Below are positions 40,701 through 54,375 of a DNA stretch of 64,000 nucleotides, one piece after another (within the stretch, counting starts at the first letter, position 1; every line of letters starts with the position of its first letter). The position numbers and the translations under genes are program-made. A model generated the notes under the pieces. The model was not told the DNA's origin. It saw only the letters and a list, made by a program, of their open reading frames with translations, and made no database searches. The DNA comes from Euptelea pleiosperma (Eukaryota > Streptophyta > Magnoliopsida > Ranunculales > Eupteleaceae), in contig CM068544.1 of NCBI GenBank assembly GCA_035048495.1, positions 46,091,893 to 46,155,892 on the forward strand, read 5' to 3'.

Positions 40701-43700
40701 TTTCTGTGACTTGCCCAAGACAACAGTGTTTTTGCCAAGTGGTGGCATTTTTTTTTTTCAATTGAAGTGAACTAAAAGGCTTGACATTTTATATATTTAT
40801 AGGTAATCATTAATTTTTTTACATTTCTTTTCATGACATTTCCAAATTCCAAGTCATAAAGGAGACTTGCCTGAGTCAAGTTTTTCAAGTCAGGCAAGTT
40901 GTTACTGCGTCAGGAGTTCCCAAACGTTTTCTAAGTCATTAAATGTGCCAAACTCACTATGTGATTGTCTTCACAATTTTAAGAACTTAATTTTCAGGTG
41001 AAGAAAGGTTTTGGGCTGTCTGTCTCCAACAAGCTTATTGCTTGTGCATGTAGTAATGGAGTTGTACAACTCTTCACCACTGAAACTCTCAAATATGCTG
41101 GAAGTCTGCAATATTCTGATGCCAAAGAACTCCAAAAGGCTACAGATATGCTCCGTGACACAAAATCCTCCGAGAAGGGTTTTCAGTTCGATCCCACTCT
41201 CCCTGATGCAATAGCTTGTCAATTTTCAACCTATGAAAAGCTTGGTTGGCATTTAAATATTTTAGATTTCTTGATTATGATTTATTCCTCTCATTATACC
41301 TTGAACTTCGCACAATGTTTCCATTTTGCAGTGGTTGTTTATGGAAATCATAGTATCTATGTATGGGACATACGTGATGTATGTAAGGTGATTTCTTTAT
41401 ATAAGCTTTGCCCAGTATACGTTTTCTTTTTGTTCACTTGGATTTATCCGCCTCTTTTATTTTTCTCTTTTCCGTAATGTGTGGTTTTCTTCTCGTTGAA
41501 ATTCTAACATCCCCATTGGTTTATTTTTGAGCTTAGTTACATAGACTGCAATTTAATGCAACAAAATTTGTTATATTTTCAGGTTAGTAGGTGTTGTGTG
41601 CTTGTTTCTCACAGTGCATGCATATGGGATATTAAGAATCTCTCGTGTGAAAACATGCATGATCCTGCTCTTGCGTGTGTGGCTAGAGGTTGTGGTGGTG
41701 GTGTTTCTTTTGCAACATGCTCGACAGATGGTACAATTAGGTTATGGGACCTTGCATTGCAATCCAAGTTAGAGAAGAAGAATGACAAACCAGAACATTT
41801 TGGTGTTAATTCTTTGAATACTGACCACGTGGGCTCTATCAATTTAGGTAAGTGCCGTATAAGTGAGGTCTTAACGCGTGCTCTCTCCCTTCACACCCAT
41901 TTCTAGTTTGTTCTCAGTGATTCTGTGTAGCATCACTTACTTCTCAGTTACTATTCTCATAGTGTCTGCAATTCTATATTTAACTCGCTGATCCTCTTTA
42001 TTGTTTCTCTGCAGTCAGCGCTGGGATTTTTGAACTTGATATTGTGGAGTTGGGGGTTAGCACTCAAGGGTTTCGATCGATGGCAGTTAGTTCAGATAGA
42101 CAATACCTGGCCGCTGGTGATTGCAAGGGAAACCTCCATGTTTATAACCTATATACTTCTGATTATACATGCATTCAGGTAAACCTAGGCTTCTACATAC
42201 ACTTACCAATGGGCTATTGCCATCATGTAGTTTAAAGCATTATAAGTATACTTCCTGGACACTCTGGCAGGATGCTCATGATGCAGAGATCCTCTCATTG
42301 ACCTTTAGCTTGCCCAGCAATAATAGTGTTGTTACTGCACAAGACGTTCCAGAAAACCATTACTTGCTTGCTTCAGGAGGAAGAGATCGAATGATCCATC
42401 TGTATGATGTCAAGAGGTCCGATTTCTCAACTTTCCAGGGGTTGTATTGTGTTCCCAAGGTATGCAGTATCTGATTTCCTCTTTACATCAGGGGTTTTGA
42501 ACTCATTGAAAGTCTTGATGATCATTCAGCTGCTGTGACTTCTGTAAAACTTACTTGCAATGGTTGTAAGATTATCAGTTGCAGTGCTGATAGGTAAGCT
42601 ATAAGGAAGTTTCTTTTGCTTTTACTTTAGATTAAAATCCTTTGAAACCAGAAAACGGGGTGGTGGTCTCTTCGCAACTTTAGCTTTTGATCATCTTTTT
42701 CAACAGGTCTCTCGTTTTCCGTGATGTGGCCATAACTGATACTGGGTGTAAGATTTCACGTAGTCACCATCAAACCGCATCTCACGGCACAGTCTATGAC
42801 ATGGCTATAGATCCTGCAATGGAGGTTGCTGTCACTGTTGGACAGGTCAATACTTGGCCATTGTGAATAGATTAATTGTAGTAGATGAGATCTAAGGCAC
42901 ATCTGGTGGATTGTTAGGACTTCAACGACTGTTTAGCAATGCAGCCAGTATGCAGGCATATGTGCAGGAGGTTGGGGAACATCCTTCTACTTGTATGATT
43001 TCCTAGGCCAAAAATCAACCCAGTATCTTTGTCTCTTTTCTGGACCCTTTTCTATAATTTTGTTTTCCTAACATTCAGAAGAATGGATGGTTCTCTCATC
43101 ATCCAATCCAGTTGATTTTTTGGCCTGGGGGATGGGTGCTAACCCATACACATAAAGCAGTACGCCTGTTGGCTCACTATCCTTAAGGTCTAACTGATGG
43201 CCACCTTAGACTTGTTGGGATTATACCTTGTACTTGGAATTCATGGTCAAGTTCTTACTGTTTATAGGATAAAAAGATAAACACTTTCAACATTTCTGCG
43301 GGGAAGCTTCTTAAAACATTTAAGCAAGATGGAGATTTCGGAGAGCCCATAAAGGTGAGCGACAATAATGATCACCCTAGGCACTGCCACTACCTCCGTC
43401 ATGATTTTATGTCTAAAATAAATCCTTTTTACAGGTAACCATGGACCCAAGCAGCAGCTACCTGGTTTGCTCCTACTCTAACAAGTCTATGTGCATCTAT
43501 GACTTTACCAATGGAGAGTTACTCACACAAGCGGTGGGGCATGGTGAAGTTATCACCGGTGTCATTTTCTTGCCTGACTGCAAGCACATAATTTCTGTAA
43601 GCCCTTTGTTGCGCTTAACTTCCGTAGAGAGAACAAGGTGCATTTCCATTTGAAACGTTGAATGATGTTACCTGCCAAATATGTTTTATTTCACAAAGCA

Positions 43701-46700
43701 AGGATGGTGATCTGCTGTGGTTACGACATTCAAGAAAGTACCAATTAATTTTTGCTGTCTTAGTCAAACCAAATGGCGCCATTGTTGTTATTTCTCACTT
43801 TTGAACTTTTCCAACATAAAAAAGTTGAAAACAATTTTAGCCCCTAGGAGCAAATAATATCAATACTACTTCTAAATTTCTATTAAAAAAAATTTGAAGT
43901 CCTGAATCAGAGATCATCCTGCAAATGCATACAACATGGATGTGGAAACAAGGTGCGAGTACGCTGACCCCTGCAACCCCAGTATGCCAGTGCTTGTACA
44001 GTTAATTTGATAATATTAGATGTTATTTTTTACACTGAAAATAGATCCAGATACATAGAAACAGAATGAGCTTTTAATAAGATGGTATCTGATAGTAAGG
44101 GGCAAAAATAAATACACTCTAATTGCACTATAAGAGTGTTGGCGTCATTCTTTTTTAATGGAGTGTCCTTGTTTCTCGCTTTCTTTCTATATTCCTTTCT
44201 TATACAAGATGCCAGTAGGCACCATTGAATTTATTGATGCATTGGAGTCGATTCTTATACCAGGTAGGTGGTGACAGTTGCATTTTTGTATGGAAAGTGC
44301 CTTCTCTTTTGTCATCAAGAATGTTGCAGAAAATGAAGGATCATGCTGGTCCTCTGTTGCCAACAAGCATTCCCAAGCCGGTGGTTTCAAGTGAAAGCAT
44401 ATCACATGAGGAGGTTGGCCACCAATGTGACATTGATTCCAAAGATATCTCAAAGCTGGGAAACTCTGACCAAAATGATGAAAGAGTGATTTTTCAAGAA
44501 GTCTCAGCATTTAAATTTAGCATCTCAAGACTTCCAAAGTGGGCACAAGCCAAAGTAACGAGTAAAGAGACTGTCCTGGGAAATCCCGAGTCCACATCAT
44601 CCCAGGTATTTATATGAGAAATAGTGAAAGTTCCCTAATGTTCTAGAACAGCCATGTACTTGTTCTCCATGACTCCTGACTCCTGATGAAGAAAAAATAT
44701 TGTTCTTTATTCCACTTTCATAGATTTAATGAAATTTCACTGCAGTACTATATAAAATCCTAAGAAAATTTGGAAACCGCTGTAACCCTTCATTAGTTCG
44801 GGACGTCACTTCAGAAAGTTCAGCTGTCTGTCCTGTTTATTTTGGAAAAAGAGCAAAGTAGACAATTTGCAGAAATTTCCTTCATTCCCTTTAATGAACA
44901 AAATATTGTATCTTTTCAACCAGAACCTCATCAATTTAAAATTTGCCTTCACCGCTAAAAAATTAAACTGAGATTTTTGCCCCTGTTATGACATTTTTTC
45001 CATCTCATGTATCTGGTCCTCTGATAAGTCCCAGTATCAAAAGCTCATATTCTTGTTCGATTCTGATTTCTTTTTCTATGTTTTCTACCATTTTTGACAG
45101 CACGTAGAAGTGGATTTCCCCTCATTCTCAATGACTAGTAATGGTGGGAGGTCCGCTTTCAAGGGTCCTATTGAAGTTCACACTCCATGTAAACATGACT
45201 CAGGAGGCAGTGAAGTCTGCCTCAATAACATATCCCTAGGTTCATTTGGGACCAATGCAAGCCAAAGTTCTCCAGAGCCTGAAGATATTACAAGGTGAAT
45301 CATTATCAGTGGTTTTACAAAGTTATGCTATCTAGATAATGGAAGATGCTCTAGAACTTTTCCTGCTCATGGTTTCCCTTCTGTGTGCTTCAGCAACTTT
45401 GCCATGGACAAGCGTTGGCTCACGATTCATACTGTTTATCACGATCTACTGGATTCGCCTGAGGGGTGGGATTTCAAAGACATGAAGGTGCCAGTGTCTG
45501 CTCCAAATTTGTGTAAGACTGAAACCTATCTGCATTGATTTCAATAAATCTATCTAGAATTGGTTTCTCTAAGAGAACCCCTCCAGCATCCCTCCTTCCA
45601 CAATTTGAATAAGCTTCCTTTGGGCTTCTGCTATGATGAAGAAAAATTGAGATAAACTGCAAAAAAACCCCACTGTAGAACCATTAACTAAGATGGAAAA
45701 AGAAGTACAAATATTAATCTATCTTCTCTGCTTCACATTGAAACCCATTCTTCCGAGCATATAGTTCAAAAATTGTCAATTCACACGATCATAAGCTTTT
45801 TCCATATTAATTTTGCATATGACTCCTAGGATCGTCATCACGGATTAACATGATTTACAATTGTCAATTCACATGATTTACAATGGTTTACAACCCGATG
45901 TAACCCTCCTTTAGCCAGGCTTGGGACCAGCGATTCAGTGTAAAATCCTAGGATGCCACTATCAATTCTGGAATCAATACTTTCATTAATTAACAAAGCC
46001 TCATCAAGGATCTATTCCTTGCAGAACAGCACTGAGAGAGAGATTGTAGAACATAGAACTCCTCTAAGTCTAGAAGCTAGAATATTAGGGATGATTGCAC
46101 TAATGAAACTGGCCGGTAGTCCTTCAGTTCTTCCTGCTCCCTTTTTTTTTTTTTTTTTTTTTTCGGAATTAAGGCAATAAATGTAGAGTTGGAACTTCTC
46201 TCTAGGTAAGCCTGCTCATGGAACTCCATCCCTGGTTGTATCCCAACAATTCTTAAAGAAAGCTAAGGAGAAACCTTTCGGTTTTGGGGCTCAATCTCTG
46301 CTTAACCTTTTAAAGTAGCGAGAACCACTTTAGATATACAATCAAAATGCAAACTTTGGCCGGAACGACGATAACTCCGTATAGAGCTGCGAGTAATAAT
46401 GCACCACACCATCTCAGATTCTATTCTCCTCAACAATAGAATCCTCCACCTTAAGCCTGGAATTATTGTTAGCTCTCATTCAAGCATTTGAGAGTTTTTT
46501 GGTTTCACACATTGAGGAAAATCATAAATTCTCTAAAAGTCCCACATATGGGACTTCTTATTTTCTTCTCCAGAAATGGAGCAAGCTATTGTGTTGCTAA
46601 TTTTCTGTTCCTAAGATGCAGTGTTGCCCCTACCACTTTTTTAAAGGTATTGATTGAAGTGGAATTTCGTCTTTGGTCCTAATTCCCATGTTTGAATGCT

Positions 46701-49700
46701 TCTCTTTTTGGGGGCAATTGAAGTCTTTTCTTACGTGTCTTACATGTACAAGTATTACTGGCTACTAGATTTAATTATGAGAGAATTGTAATTAGATTTT
46801 TATTGGTCCTATTTCTTATGAAGTGACTACTCTTATGCAGTAAAAGACCCGGCCTTGGAGGGGCAAAGTAAAGGTGAGGGCATCACATTGGGAGATCCTA
46901 TTGCGATGAATCACCTTTCAGTGGAATCCTTTTGTGGGCCTCATAGCCAGGTTGTAGATGACAGGCAGTTTCCCATGTTAAGTGAACATGTCAAATCTGG
47001 TATTGATGGCAATTTGATCAAGAATGAGAACCATGTTCATTGCGCAAAGGCATGCAGTGAAGCTTCAACCAAACAGTTGCATTCAGACACAAGTGAAATC
47101 TTCGTGCAGACGACAAAGGATGATGAGGACAGTGACAAAATAAATCAAGAGGATGATCTCTTCAACCAACACTTCAGTAATTTATCAAGGGCACTGAAGG
47201 TTGGTACTCCATTACCACCTGTTTTTTGTCTTAACCTCACCACTCGTGCAATGATGGCTGTTCTTTTCTTAAGTTCAGACTAAGCCCTAAACCAGGTATC
47301 TTTCGTAGGATGCATGTTTGAATAATTAGAAACCTGAAGTGCAAACTTACCTACTAATCAAGTTATTATGGCTTGAGAACTTTAAATACATCAGATATCA
47401 TGATCCACCAAAAGAAAATACAATAGAAAAAAAATGATCCTGCGGTAGAAAGAGCACTCCTGTCCTTTTGAAAATTAGAAATATTTTGTCAACTGTTTTG
47501 CTTTGGTTTCAGGTAGTTGAAGTTCTTTTCTGGAAAGGGAGGATAATGAGATACTACCTTGGTATTACAATATACTTTTACAGGGTTCTACCATGCATGT
47601 GCATACATGCTTCTTGAACTGGACCCTCCTATAAACGGACACACTAGATCTGTTGGACCAAAATTATTCTGATTGGGTATTAACCATCTGATCAGTACTA
47701 TTCTTTTGGACCTTTCACAAACACCATTCCAGAGAAGGTCCATCTATAAGGAGGCCAGTAATAGGCTATAAGGTATTTTTTCAAAATAAAAAACCTTCTA
47801 GGAGAGGCCCTTGGTTGGATGGTCTTGAACCTATTCCATGTGTGCCATGTGTGTTGAGACCCTGCAGAATTCATGTGTGCCACATGCGTGATTGAGACTC
47901 CACTGAATTATTCTTATAATAATATGGTAGCATCCATTACCCCCTTTTAGATTGGTACTATTTCTTCTTATAAGAAAAGCTGAGTTACGAATTTCAGACT
48001 TGTTTCCAACTAGAAAACTGGAAAAAAGGTTTTTCAACTGCCATTACGAGCTTTCAACTCAACTGAGTCTTCTGATAGCAATTGCTTAAAACTGACAAAT
48101 GTTACATTTGAATGTTTGTTAGCTTGTAATACAGGTAGTGCAGCCATGTATGAGTTAAAACTACCTTCTAACTGACAAAGTTTCCCCATGGTTTATACTT
48201 GTCTTGAACACTGTAGTCAAAGCTTTGCCTACTTGGGACTTGAGACCCAGTTAGGAGCTAGTCTATGCAACAAGGACACTCCGTTTTCAAGGATTTTGCA
48301 GTGTCGGATACCTTACGAATGTTGAACAACCACTTATATGCTGAAGCTGTTAGAGGGAGGCGTAACTATGTATATCAAAGGGTCCACGGGTCTAACATAG
48401 GTAGAGTGCTGGCAACATAGCCAAACAACACGCGTAAGGTATGTATGAGTTAAAATTACCTTCTAACTGACAAAGTTCCCCCATGGTTTATACTTGTCTC
48501 GAACACTTTAGTCAAAGCTTTGCCTGCTTGGGACTTGAGACCCAGGTAGGTGCTAGTCAGCCTAGTCTATGTAACAAGGACACTCCGTTTTCTAGGAGTT
48601 TGTAGTGTCGGATACCTTACGTATGTTGAACAACCACTTTTCTCTACAAGCTGAAGCTGTTAGAGGGAGGCACAACTATATATATCAAAGGGTCCATGGG
48701 TCTAACATAGGCCGAGTGCTGGCAACATAGCCAAACAACCCCCCCTCTCAGCATTTGTCGGGGACTCGACCTACTAGGACTTCCTGTTGTGATACCATGT
48801 TGAACAACCACTTTACTCTAAAAGCTTAAGCTATTAGAGGGATGCGTAACTATGTATACCAAAGGGGGTCTAACAGAGGCAGAGTGTTGGCCACATAGCC
48901 AAACAACACACTCCAACAACGTATTCACGTGCCAACGCACTTTTTCAAACAAATCTCAATTGATTCAATTTTTTCCAGCTACTTGTATATACCATTCTGT
49001 CATGCCCCGAAATTTGACACAGATCCTGAGGTAATCATGTTGCCAAATTACTCACAATAACCTAATTATCATTTTTCTATGATTATTTACCATAACAATA
49101 CCATAAAATTAATTCCATTAATGAAGTCAAAAATATATACATCAAAAGATTGCAGCCTGTGATGATATATACATAGTTAAGTGTCTGATATTTCTCAATA
49201 ATTACAAAGCCATAATACACAACAAAAAATCAAACTGTACCAAAATAAAAACAAAACTTCACAATGTCGCTTCTCTGATGATTTCCAACAGATCTCGCCA
49301 ACTGAAATGATCAAAGCTATCCACTTGATCTGCTAAATACTTAAGTCCTCTACAATGTAATCTAGAAGTAGAAAGTAGTGTGTGGCGAGTATAGAGAATC
49401 AGAGATAGTATGAGGTTCACATGCTTCGCCTGATAGGCATTAGACGCGGGGGTATGAGTAACTCTGCCCCGGACTTTATTTGGATCCATGGAATGGAATG
49501 TTTGCAGACGTCAAACGTGATAATATAAGCTAACTGCGACCTGAGCCTTAAATATATTCTTTCTATATTGCATACTTAACATGTACTGAAGTATTTAAAA
49601 TACATATCTTTCAGCATAAAGAATGAACTGTATGGATGTGTCGAAGTATTGGGTTTATACGTGTCTATGACCTTGTTACATGAGTGCTATTTTTTTTATA

Positions 49701-51763
49701 AGTACATGTCCACATTTGATAGGGTTAGAAATTTCAGAATGGGATAATTTTTTGCGAGGATGATCACATGGCGAGATCATCTTTACAAAAATCAGCCCTT
49801 GATTTATCTCCATGGGGGCTGAGATCATATTCACAAAAAATCATCCCTTGACTAATTTCCATGTGGGTCCCATAGAGCCGTGTAACCTACCCCTCTTCTC
49901 TTTACCAAAAAGTCAAAGCAGGGCGGGAGCCGGGATCTTTGTTTTTGGTGGGAGCAATATGATATGGTTATCATCATTCTTCTCTTCTTGCTTGCAATAA
50001 CATTGCGTATTCACTTTTGTAATTTGAACACGAGCTCTTCTTCTTCCTTATGCATGCAAATATGCGTGCGAGGGGCGGTTGTTGACTGTCACGTACAGTC
50101 ATTCAATTTCTTTCTTTTTTTCTTTGAATTATATATTTGAAGAAAGCTATCTTAATCTCATCAATTAAGGAACACAACGAATCTCCGCGTTATTTGAATT
50201 TCTTCAATTATTCTGAAATAATAAATAACATTCAAATCTGGTCTTAACGCCTAGAGAACCCCTGGCGCAGTAGTGCTTCATACTTTGACTACACTAGTCT
50301 TGAAATACCATGTGTCAATTTTGACACTTGAAGAGACAATCTCATCCATTGGAGGAGGCTGCATGAATAGGCAGACTGGAGTTCCTTGTAGGTAGGTGAG
50401 GGACATGGTACCCAACAGCTGAAGTAGGCACCTTGCAAGTAACAGAAGCTCTCCAAGTGAGGCTTTTGAGTTATATGTACATTTTATTCAATATGTCGTA
50501 GGATGGGCTGTAATATTCCTCTCTTTCTTACATCAATGTCTTTATCTATGTATAATATTATACTGAACTGTTTCAGAATATGTTCTTTGTTTTTAGCTTG
50601 AGGGCAGATCATCAGAAAGGAGAAGCTACTCGGCACGCTTTGTTGTGCGTCGTAGCCATCTTACAGGCTGCAAGAAACTTTTTGAAACACCCAATCAAAT
50701 TTCAGGTGGTGAAGCCCTGAACTGTAGGGATGAAGACTGCCCTCATATTTCCTCACGCGATCCATCAACCCAGGTGCCGGAAGAGTGCCAACCGTCAGAT
50801 GCTTGCAACCAGGTATATCACTTAATGCAATACAGAGTTCGTAGGGTTACTGCCTTCTAATTGGGTACATTGAAAGGCACCTTCGAAAAGTTCCATTAGC
50901 AATCTGCTAAGTATTCAAGCTAGTTGGGTGAAGCCAGTTCAGTCTGGTCATATGGCGGCATGTTGGTCATTTATTGAACGTGAAACTTAATTTTCTATAA
51001 TACATTTTTAATTGTTCTTATATTCATTACCAATTTTCAGTAACATGGGCTATAAATGGCCGTTTAGTAACTGCAGAATGGATTTGTGCAGTAAATTGTT
51101 GTTGCCAAACCAACTCTCAAAACTTTTGGCTATAAATGGCTATTCAAAAGTCTCAAAACTTTTGAATATTTTTTTACTCCAGCATCCCAGATTTGTTCTA
51201 GAGGCCCACATCACAAACTATTAGACGAACACCCATGGCTCATGTTTCTCAATCAAAAGCATAATCACCATACTAAGATGTGATTTCTCTTGGGTTGCCT
51301 GTTGCAGGATGTAGAGAACTCGACAGGACACTTGCCAAGTCCCGTTTGCTCACTCTGTCAAAGTGATTCAACTAATTGCTCTATGACAGATCATCCAATG
51401 AATGTAGAAGGAATCAAAGAGAAAGACCAGAAACGTGGTATTCCGGAAGGAACTGAGATACAGGAAAGAATCACTGAATGCAAGGAAGCATTACTCAGTT
51501 TGAATGCTGCAGCAGAGAGTACACTACAGTTATTCTCCAAATTGGGGATCTCGGTCAGTAGAGAAGACACATCAGGTGTGCCTGAAGCTGAATTATATGG
51601 TTGGGCAGAAGAGCTCCTTCCGTCAATAACGGAGAAACTTCATGCGCTAGCTGATTTGGTGCAGTCTAGCAAGAGGGATTCCTGTTCAAATGCTACAATG
51701 GAAGATTCCAGTTTTGAACCTCTGTTAGGAAGATTTGCAGAGAGTCTCACTTCAGGTTCTTGA
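37799..51763 (+). CDS. WD40-repeat protein of the WDR62/MAPKBP1 type
   Basis: A 1284-aa scaffold-like protein in 20 exons: 37799-37843, 38049-38270, 39786-39894, 40029-40397, 40489-40544, 40998-41244, 41332-41387, 41583-41847, 42015-42178, 42271-42416, 42492-42593, 42707-42845, 43268-43354, 43435-43596, 44264-44605, 45101-45294, 45394-45512, 46841-47199, 50597-50812 and 51308-51763. All borders are GT-AG and phases agree. Residues about 15-735 form two consecutive WD40 arrays, with clear repeats such as GYLCLWDWRSG, GTIRLWDLAL, HSIYVWDIRD, RMIHLYDVKR and SCIFVWKVP. The family start LVLEEIIGLTTKNANGL matches animal WDR62/MAPKBP1. The C-terminal 550 residues are low-complexity, with FAMDKRWLTIHTVYHDLLDSPEGWDF-like order around residue 905, an Arg-rich block near 1066-1085 and a likely coiled coil at about 1183-1213. 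The role (MAPK or microtubule scaffold) is inferred from animal relatives. Exons inside introns 17 and 18 could have been missed. Confidence 0.88.
45690..46165 (-). pseudogene. Antisense LINE reverse-transcriptase fragment
   Basis: Read on the minus strand, broken frames give DYRPVSL, LINESIDSRI-like text and ICKINMEKAYDRV followed by RMGF, the fingers and palm order of plant L1 reverse transcriptase. A run of about 23 T at 46142-46164 marks one side. It lies in intron 17 of the WD40 gene, opposite to it. Frameshifts show that it is inactive. Confidence 0.65.
48146..48910. repeat. Tandem duplication, period about 295 bp
   Basis: ATGTATGAGTTAAAACTACC at 48146 recurs as ATGTATGAGTTAAAATTACC at 48441. 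The rest of each unit matches, including CAAGGACACTCCGTTTT, GTTGAACAACCACTT and GGGTCTAACATAGG. A partial third unit runs from about 48790. It is part of intron 18 (3.4 kb) of the WD40 gene. Confidence 0.75.
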
Positions 51764-51993
51764 AATGGTGAAGAAAAATCTCTAGCACTTTCTAACGTAT
51801 CTGTTGATCTAACAAGCTCTGTATAGTGGAAATATTATTTGCTTTAATCTAAGAAGCTCTGTATAGTGGAAATAATATTGCTTTAAATAATAGAAGGATG
51901 AGTTACCAAAAAGAGTAATACAATGATTATAGTACATGATCTGAACTGTGGTTTATGAAAAAAATTAGCTGGGTTGATGATTGACTGGACAAA

Positions 51994-52089
51994 CTCATTA
52001 TAGACATGGTGTGAAGTATCAGACGGTCTCGAATGAGATGCCTCATTATAGACATGGTGTGAAGTATCAGACGGTCTCGAATGAGATGC
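51994..52089. repeat. Exact 48-bp direct duplication
   Basis: Two head-to-tail copies of a 48-bp unit starting CTCATTATAGACATGGTGTG, followed by a third start TCATTCC. It lies about 230 bp past the WD40 stop codon. Just upstream (51800-51890) AAGCTCTGTATAGTGGAAAT is also repeated twice. 52095-52637 shows no other feature. Confidence 0.8.
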
Positions 52090-52637
52090 CTCATTCCGTG
52101 CGATACAAAATGGTTATAAATCAATATGTAACAGAAAATTAATTAAATTATTTTGTATAGTAAATGTGTTATAAAAAGTATTATTATTCTAGTATAACAT
52201 CATATTTTAGTTTTGTATCTTTGCATATTGAAGCCTATCGTGATTGTAGATCTGCTAAACTTTGCATTAGCTTGGGAACTGTAAGACCAATTCCAAGTCT
52301 AATCTACACTTTTGGAACATTGGAGACGTACCAGCTTGCCGTGCTGATACCTCAGAGCTTGATTCAAAACCTGCCTTACACACTTATTACCCCCGCTCTC
52401 GGAAAATTAAAAAAGTAACTTGAGTGCCTGATTGGAAGCCCAAAAATGGGGCCTGTCGTGGTCAGTACAGGTCCAGTATCTGCCTGAGTTTGGTAATCGT
52501 GTGGGCCCACTTTTTCAGATTTTACCTTTGAAACAGAACCAGAGTTGGTTCTCGGAAAAGTAGTTGCAACATTGTTAACTGGGTTAGGCCCTGAAAACAT
52601 GAGATCTCCAAACAGGCCGAAGGTCCTTGTCTTGGTC

Positions 52638-52871
52638 TACAAATTCCATAAGCACCCCATTTGAGGTGCTTTTTGGCTATAAATGCCCTTGAGACCAAAA
52701 AAAAAAAAAAACCCAGCACCCCTTCGACCCTCCCCCTCCCATTCCCTCTATCTCTCACCCTGAATAAACAGAAAAGAAAAAGGAGGATGCCGTTGCCGTC
52801 GCCGCCACTTCCACCACCACTCTTTCTCTCGATCGAATAGGCCCCACGGCCAGCCCAGCCGTAGGGCATAT

Positions 52872-52902
<31 letters not shown>

Positions 52903-53023
52903 ACGAATAGAGGGGTGCTGGGTTTTATTATTTTTTTTGTTTTTTTGGTCTAAGGGCACTTTCGTCCAAAAAGCACCCAAATAGGGTGCTTATGGAATTT
53001 GTGGAGTGCAAATAGAATTACCC
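52638..53023. mobile_element. Family F MITE, left-truncated
   Basis: It shares CATAAGCACCCCATTTGAGG, CCAAATAGGGTGCTTATGGA and the right end GCAAATAGAATTACCC with the element at 18970-19559. The centre again has CT-rich and GAGAGA microsatellite. The left terminus is missing, replaced by CTTGGTCTACAAATTC. Confidence 0.65.
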
Positions 53024-53308
53024 TTTTGTAAATATAGTTTACTATAAGTGTAGCATACATGCAGGGAAATGGGTACATGTAGATCCCGTGACAAAAGATG
53101 GGCCTGATTTGATCATTGTAAACATTCATTGCCGTTCAGCCTTTTTTTTTTATCTTCCTCTAGCTAGTCCTAAAGATTTTGATGGGCTAGAAGGTTATGC
53201 TCAAGCAATTGGGATTACTTTTAGCACAAGTAGATCTGCTAGGTAAATACATTGAATGAGTAGTCCCATTGCCCTGCATACATGCCATTTGTACAATTAT
53301 GCATTTTA

Positions 53309-53884
53309 GGCTGTGTTTGTTTTTTTTTTCACACGTGTTTCAGGAGGTGCGCGCTTCGGAACCTGCACACGTTCAACGCGTGCGACTTCAAATGTTAGAC
53401 GTTTGGAAGGATTCAATAAATCGCGCGCGAAACAAATTATGTGTGTTTGTTTGCATAAACGGTGCATGATGCGCCTAATTCAGTGCATCGTACCACATTA
53501 TATAAAATGTATATTGACGTTTTTGGACTGTCAGGTGGACTCGATTTGGACATTTTGTTTCTAGATATACATATAGAATTATAATAATATATCATATATA
53601 ATATATACAATATAAGAAAAATCAAATTTTAAATATAGTGTGATGCACCGTGCGATGCACCATAAGTATGTTTTATGGTACAACGGCACGTGTTGTAACA
53701 CGCAATTTCGCACGTGTTCCGATTCTTAGGAGGGGGTGAGTGTTGCAACACGCGCATTGACGCACATTGAAGGCCCTGATGCACATTGTGAGTTGCGCAC
53801 ATTGGTGCAAATAAACACAATTTTGGCTGAGTTGCGCACAACAGCGCCAATGCGCGCACATTTGTAAAAAACAAACGCAGCTTT
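53309..53884. mobile_element. Harbinger-like MITE rich in TGCGCAC words
   Basis: The ends GGCTGTGTTTGTTTT and the inverse of AAAACAAACGCAGCT, next to TTA on both sides, suggest a Tourist-type element with a TTA duplication. The subterminal parts hold many GCGCACATTG/GCACGTGTT words. Short open frames here reflect this composition. Flanks 53024-53308 and 53885-54375 show nothing recognisable beyond the 3' flank of the thioesterase gene. Confidence 0.5.
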
Positions 53885-54375
53885 AAAGACATCGTTCATT
53901 CATGTCTGTATGATTGGGATCGAGGGTCCGTGTTGATTATTGGGGAAACCTTGCTATCCCAAGATTACTTAAGATGACCCGCAGTTGATGAAGCCTATAG
54001 AGACCCAATGCAATCTCATGTTGGAGGATAAATTTTGGAAATGCATTTCTGCACCCTGTGCACTTCAATGGTTGCTCTTAACAAGTTTGAGCTTCTTAAT
54101 AAGATTCTAATCTTGGAAGAACATTCAGAATACTCTGAACCGGGTCCTATTCTTTATGACGCTTAATGATTCATTAATCTGAATACATTTCTTAACATAT
54201 TCTGTATTTCACTTACATTTTTTATATATTTAAAAATTTTAATTCACCAAAATATAGCACAACAGAGAAAGAAAACTACGTAATGAGTCCCTAATGTACA
54301 AAGATGTTCACATTGAAAGGAAAATATTTCAACTGCATGGTTTCGAAAATCATACACCGGAGAGTGCGAATGGAA

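Noticed and set aside
42417..42459. Longer form of WD40 exon 10
   Set aside because: It places the following exon out of frame with an immediate stop, whereas the donor at 42417 restores conserved WD40 text; kept only as a possible splice variant.
43690..43740. Possible additional WD40 exon (AAGGATGGTGATCTGCTG)
   Set aside because: Including it breaks the phase between exons 14 and 15, and HIIS joined to VGGDSCIFVW already makes a normal repeat.
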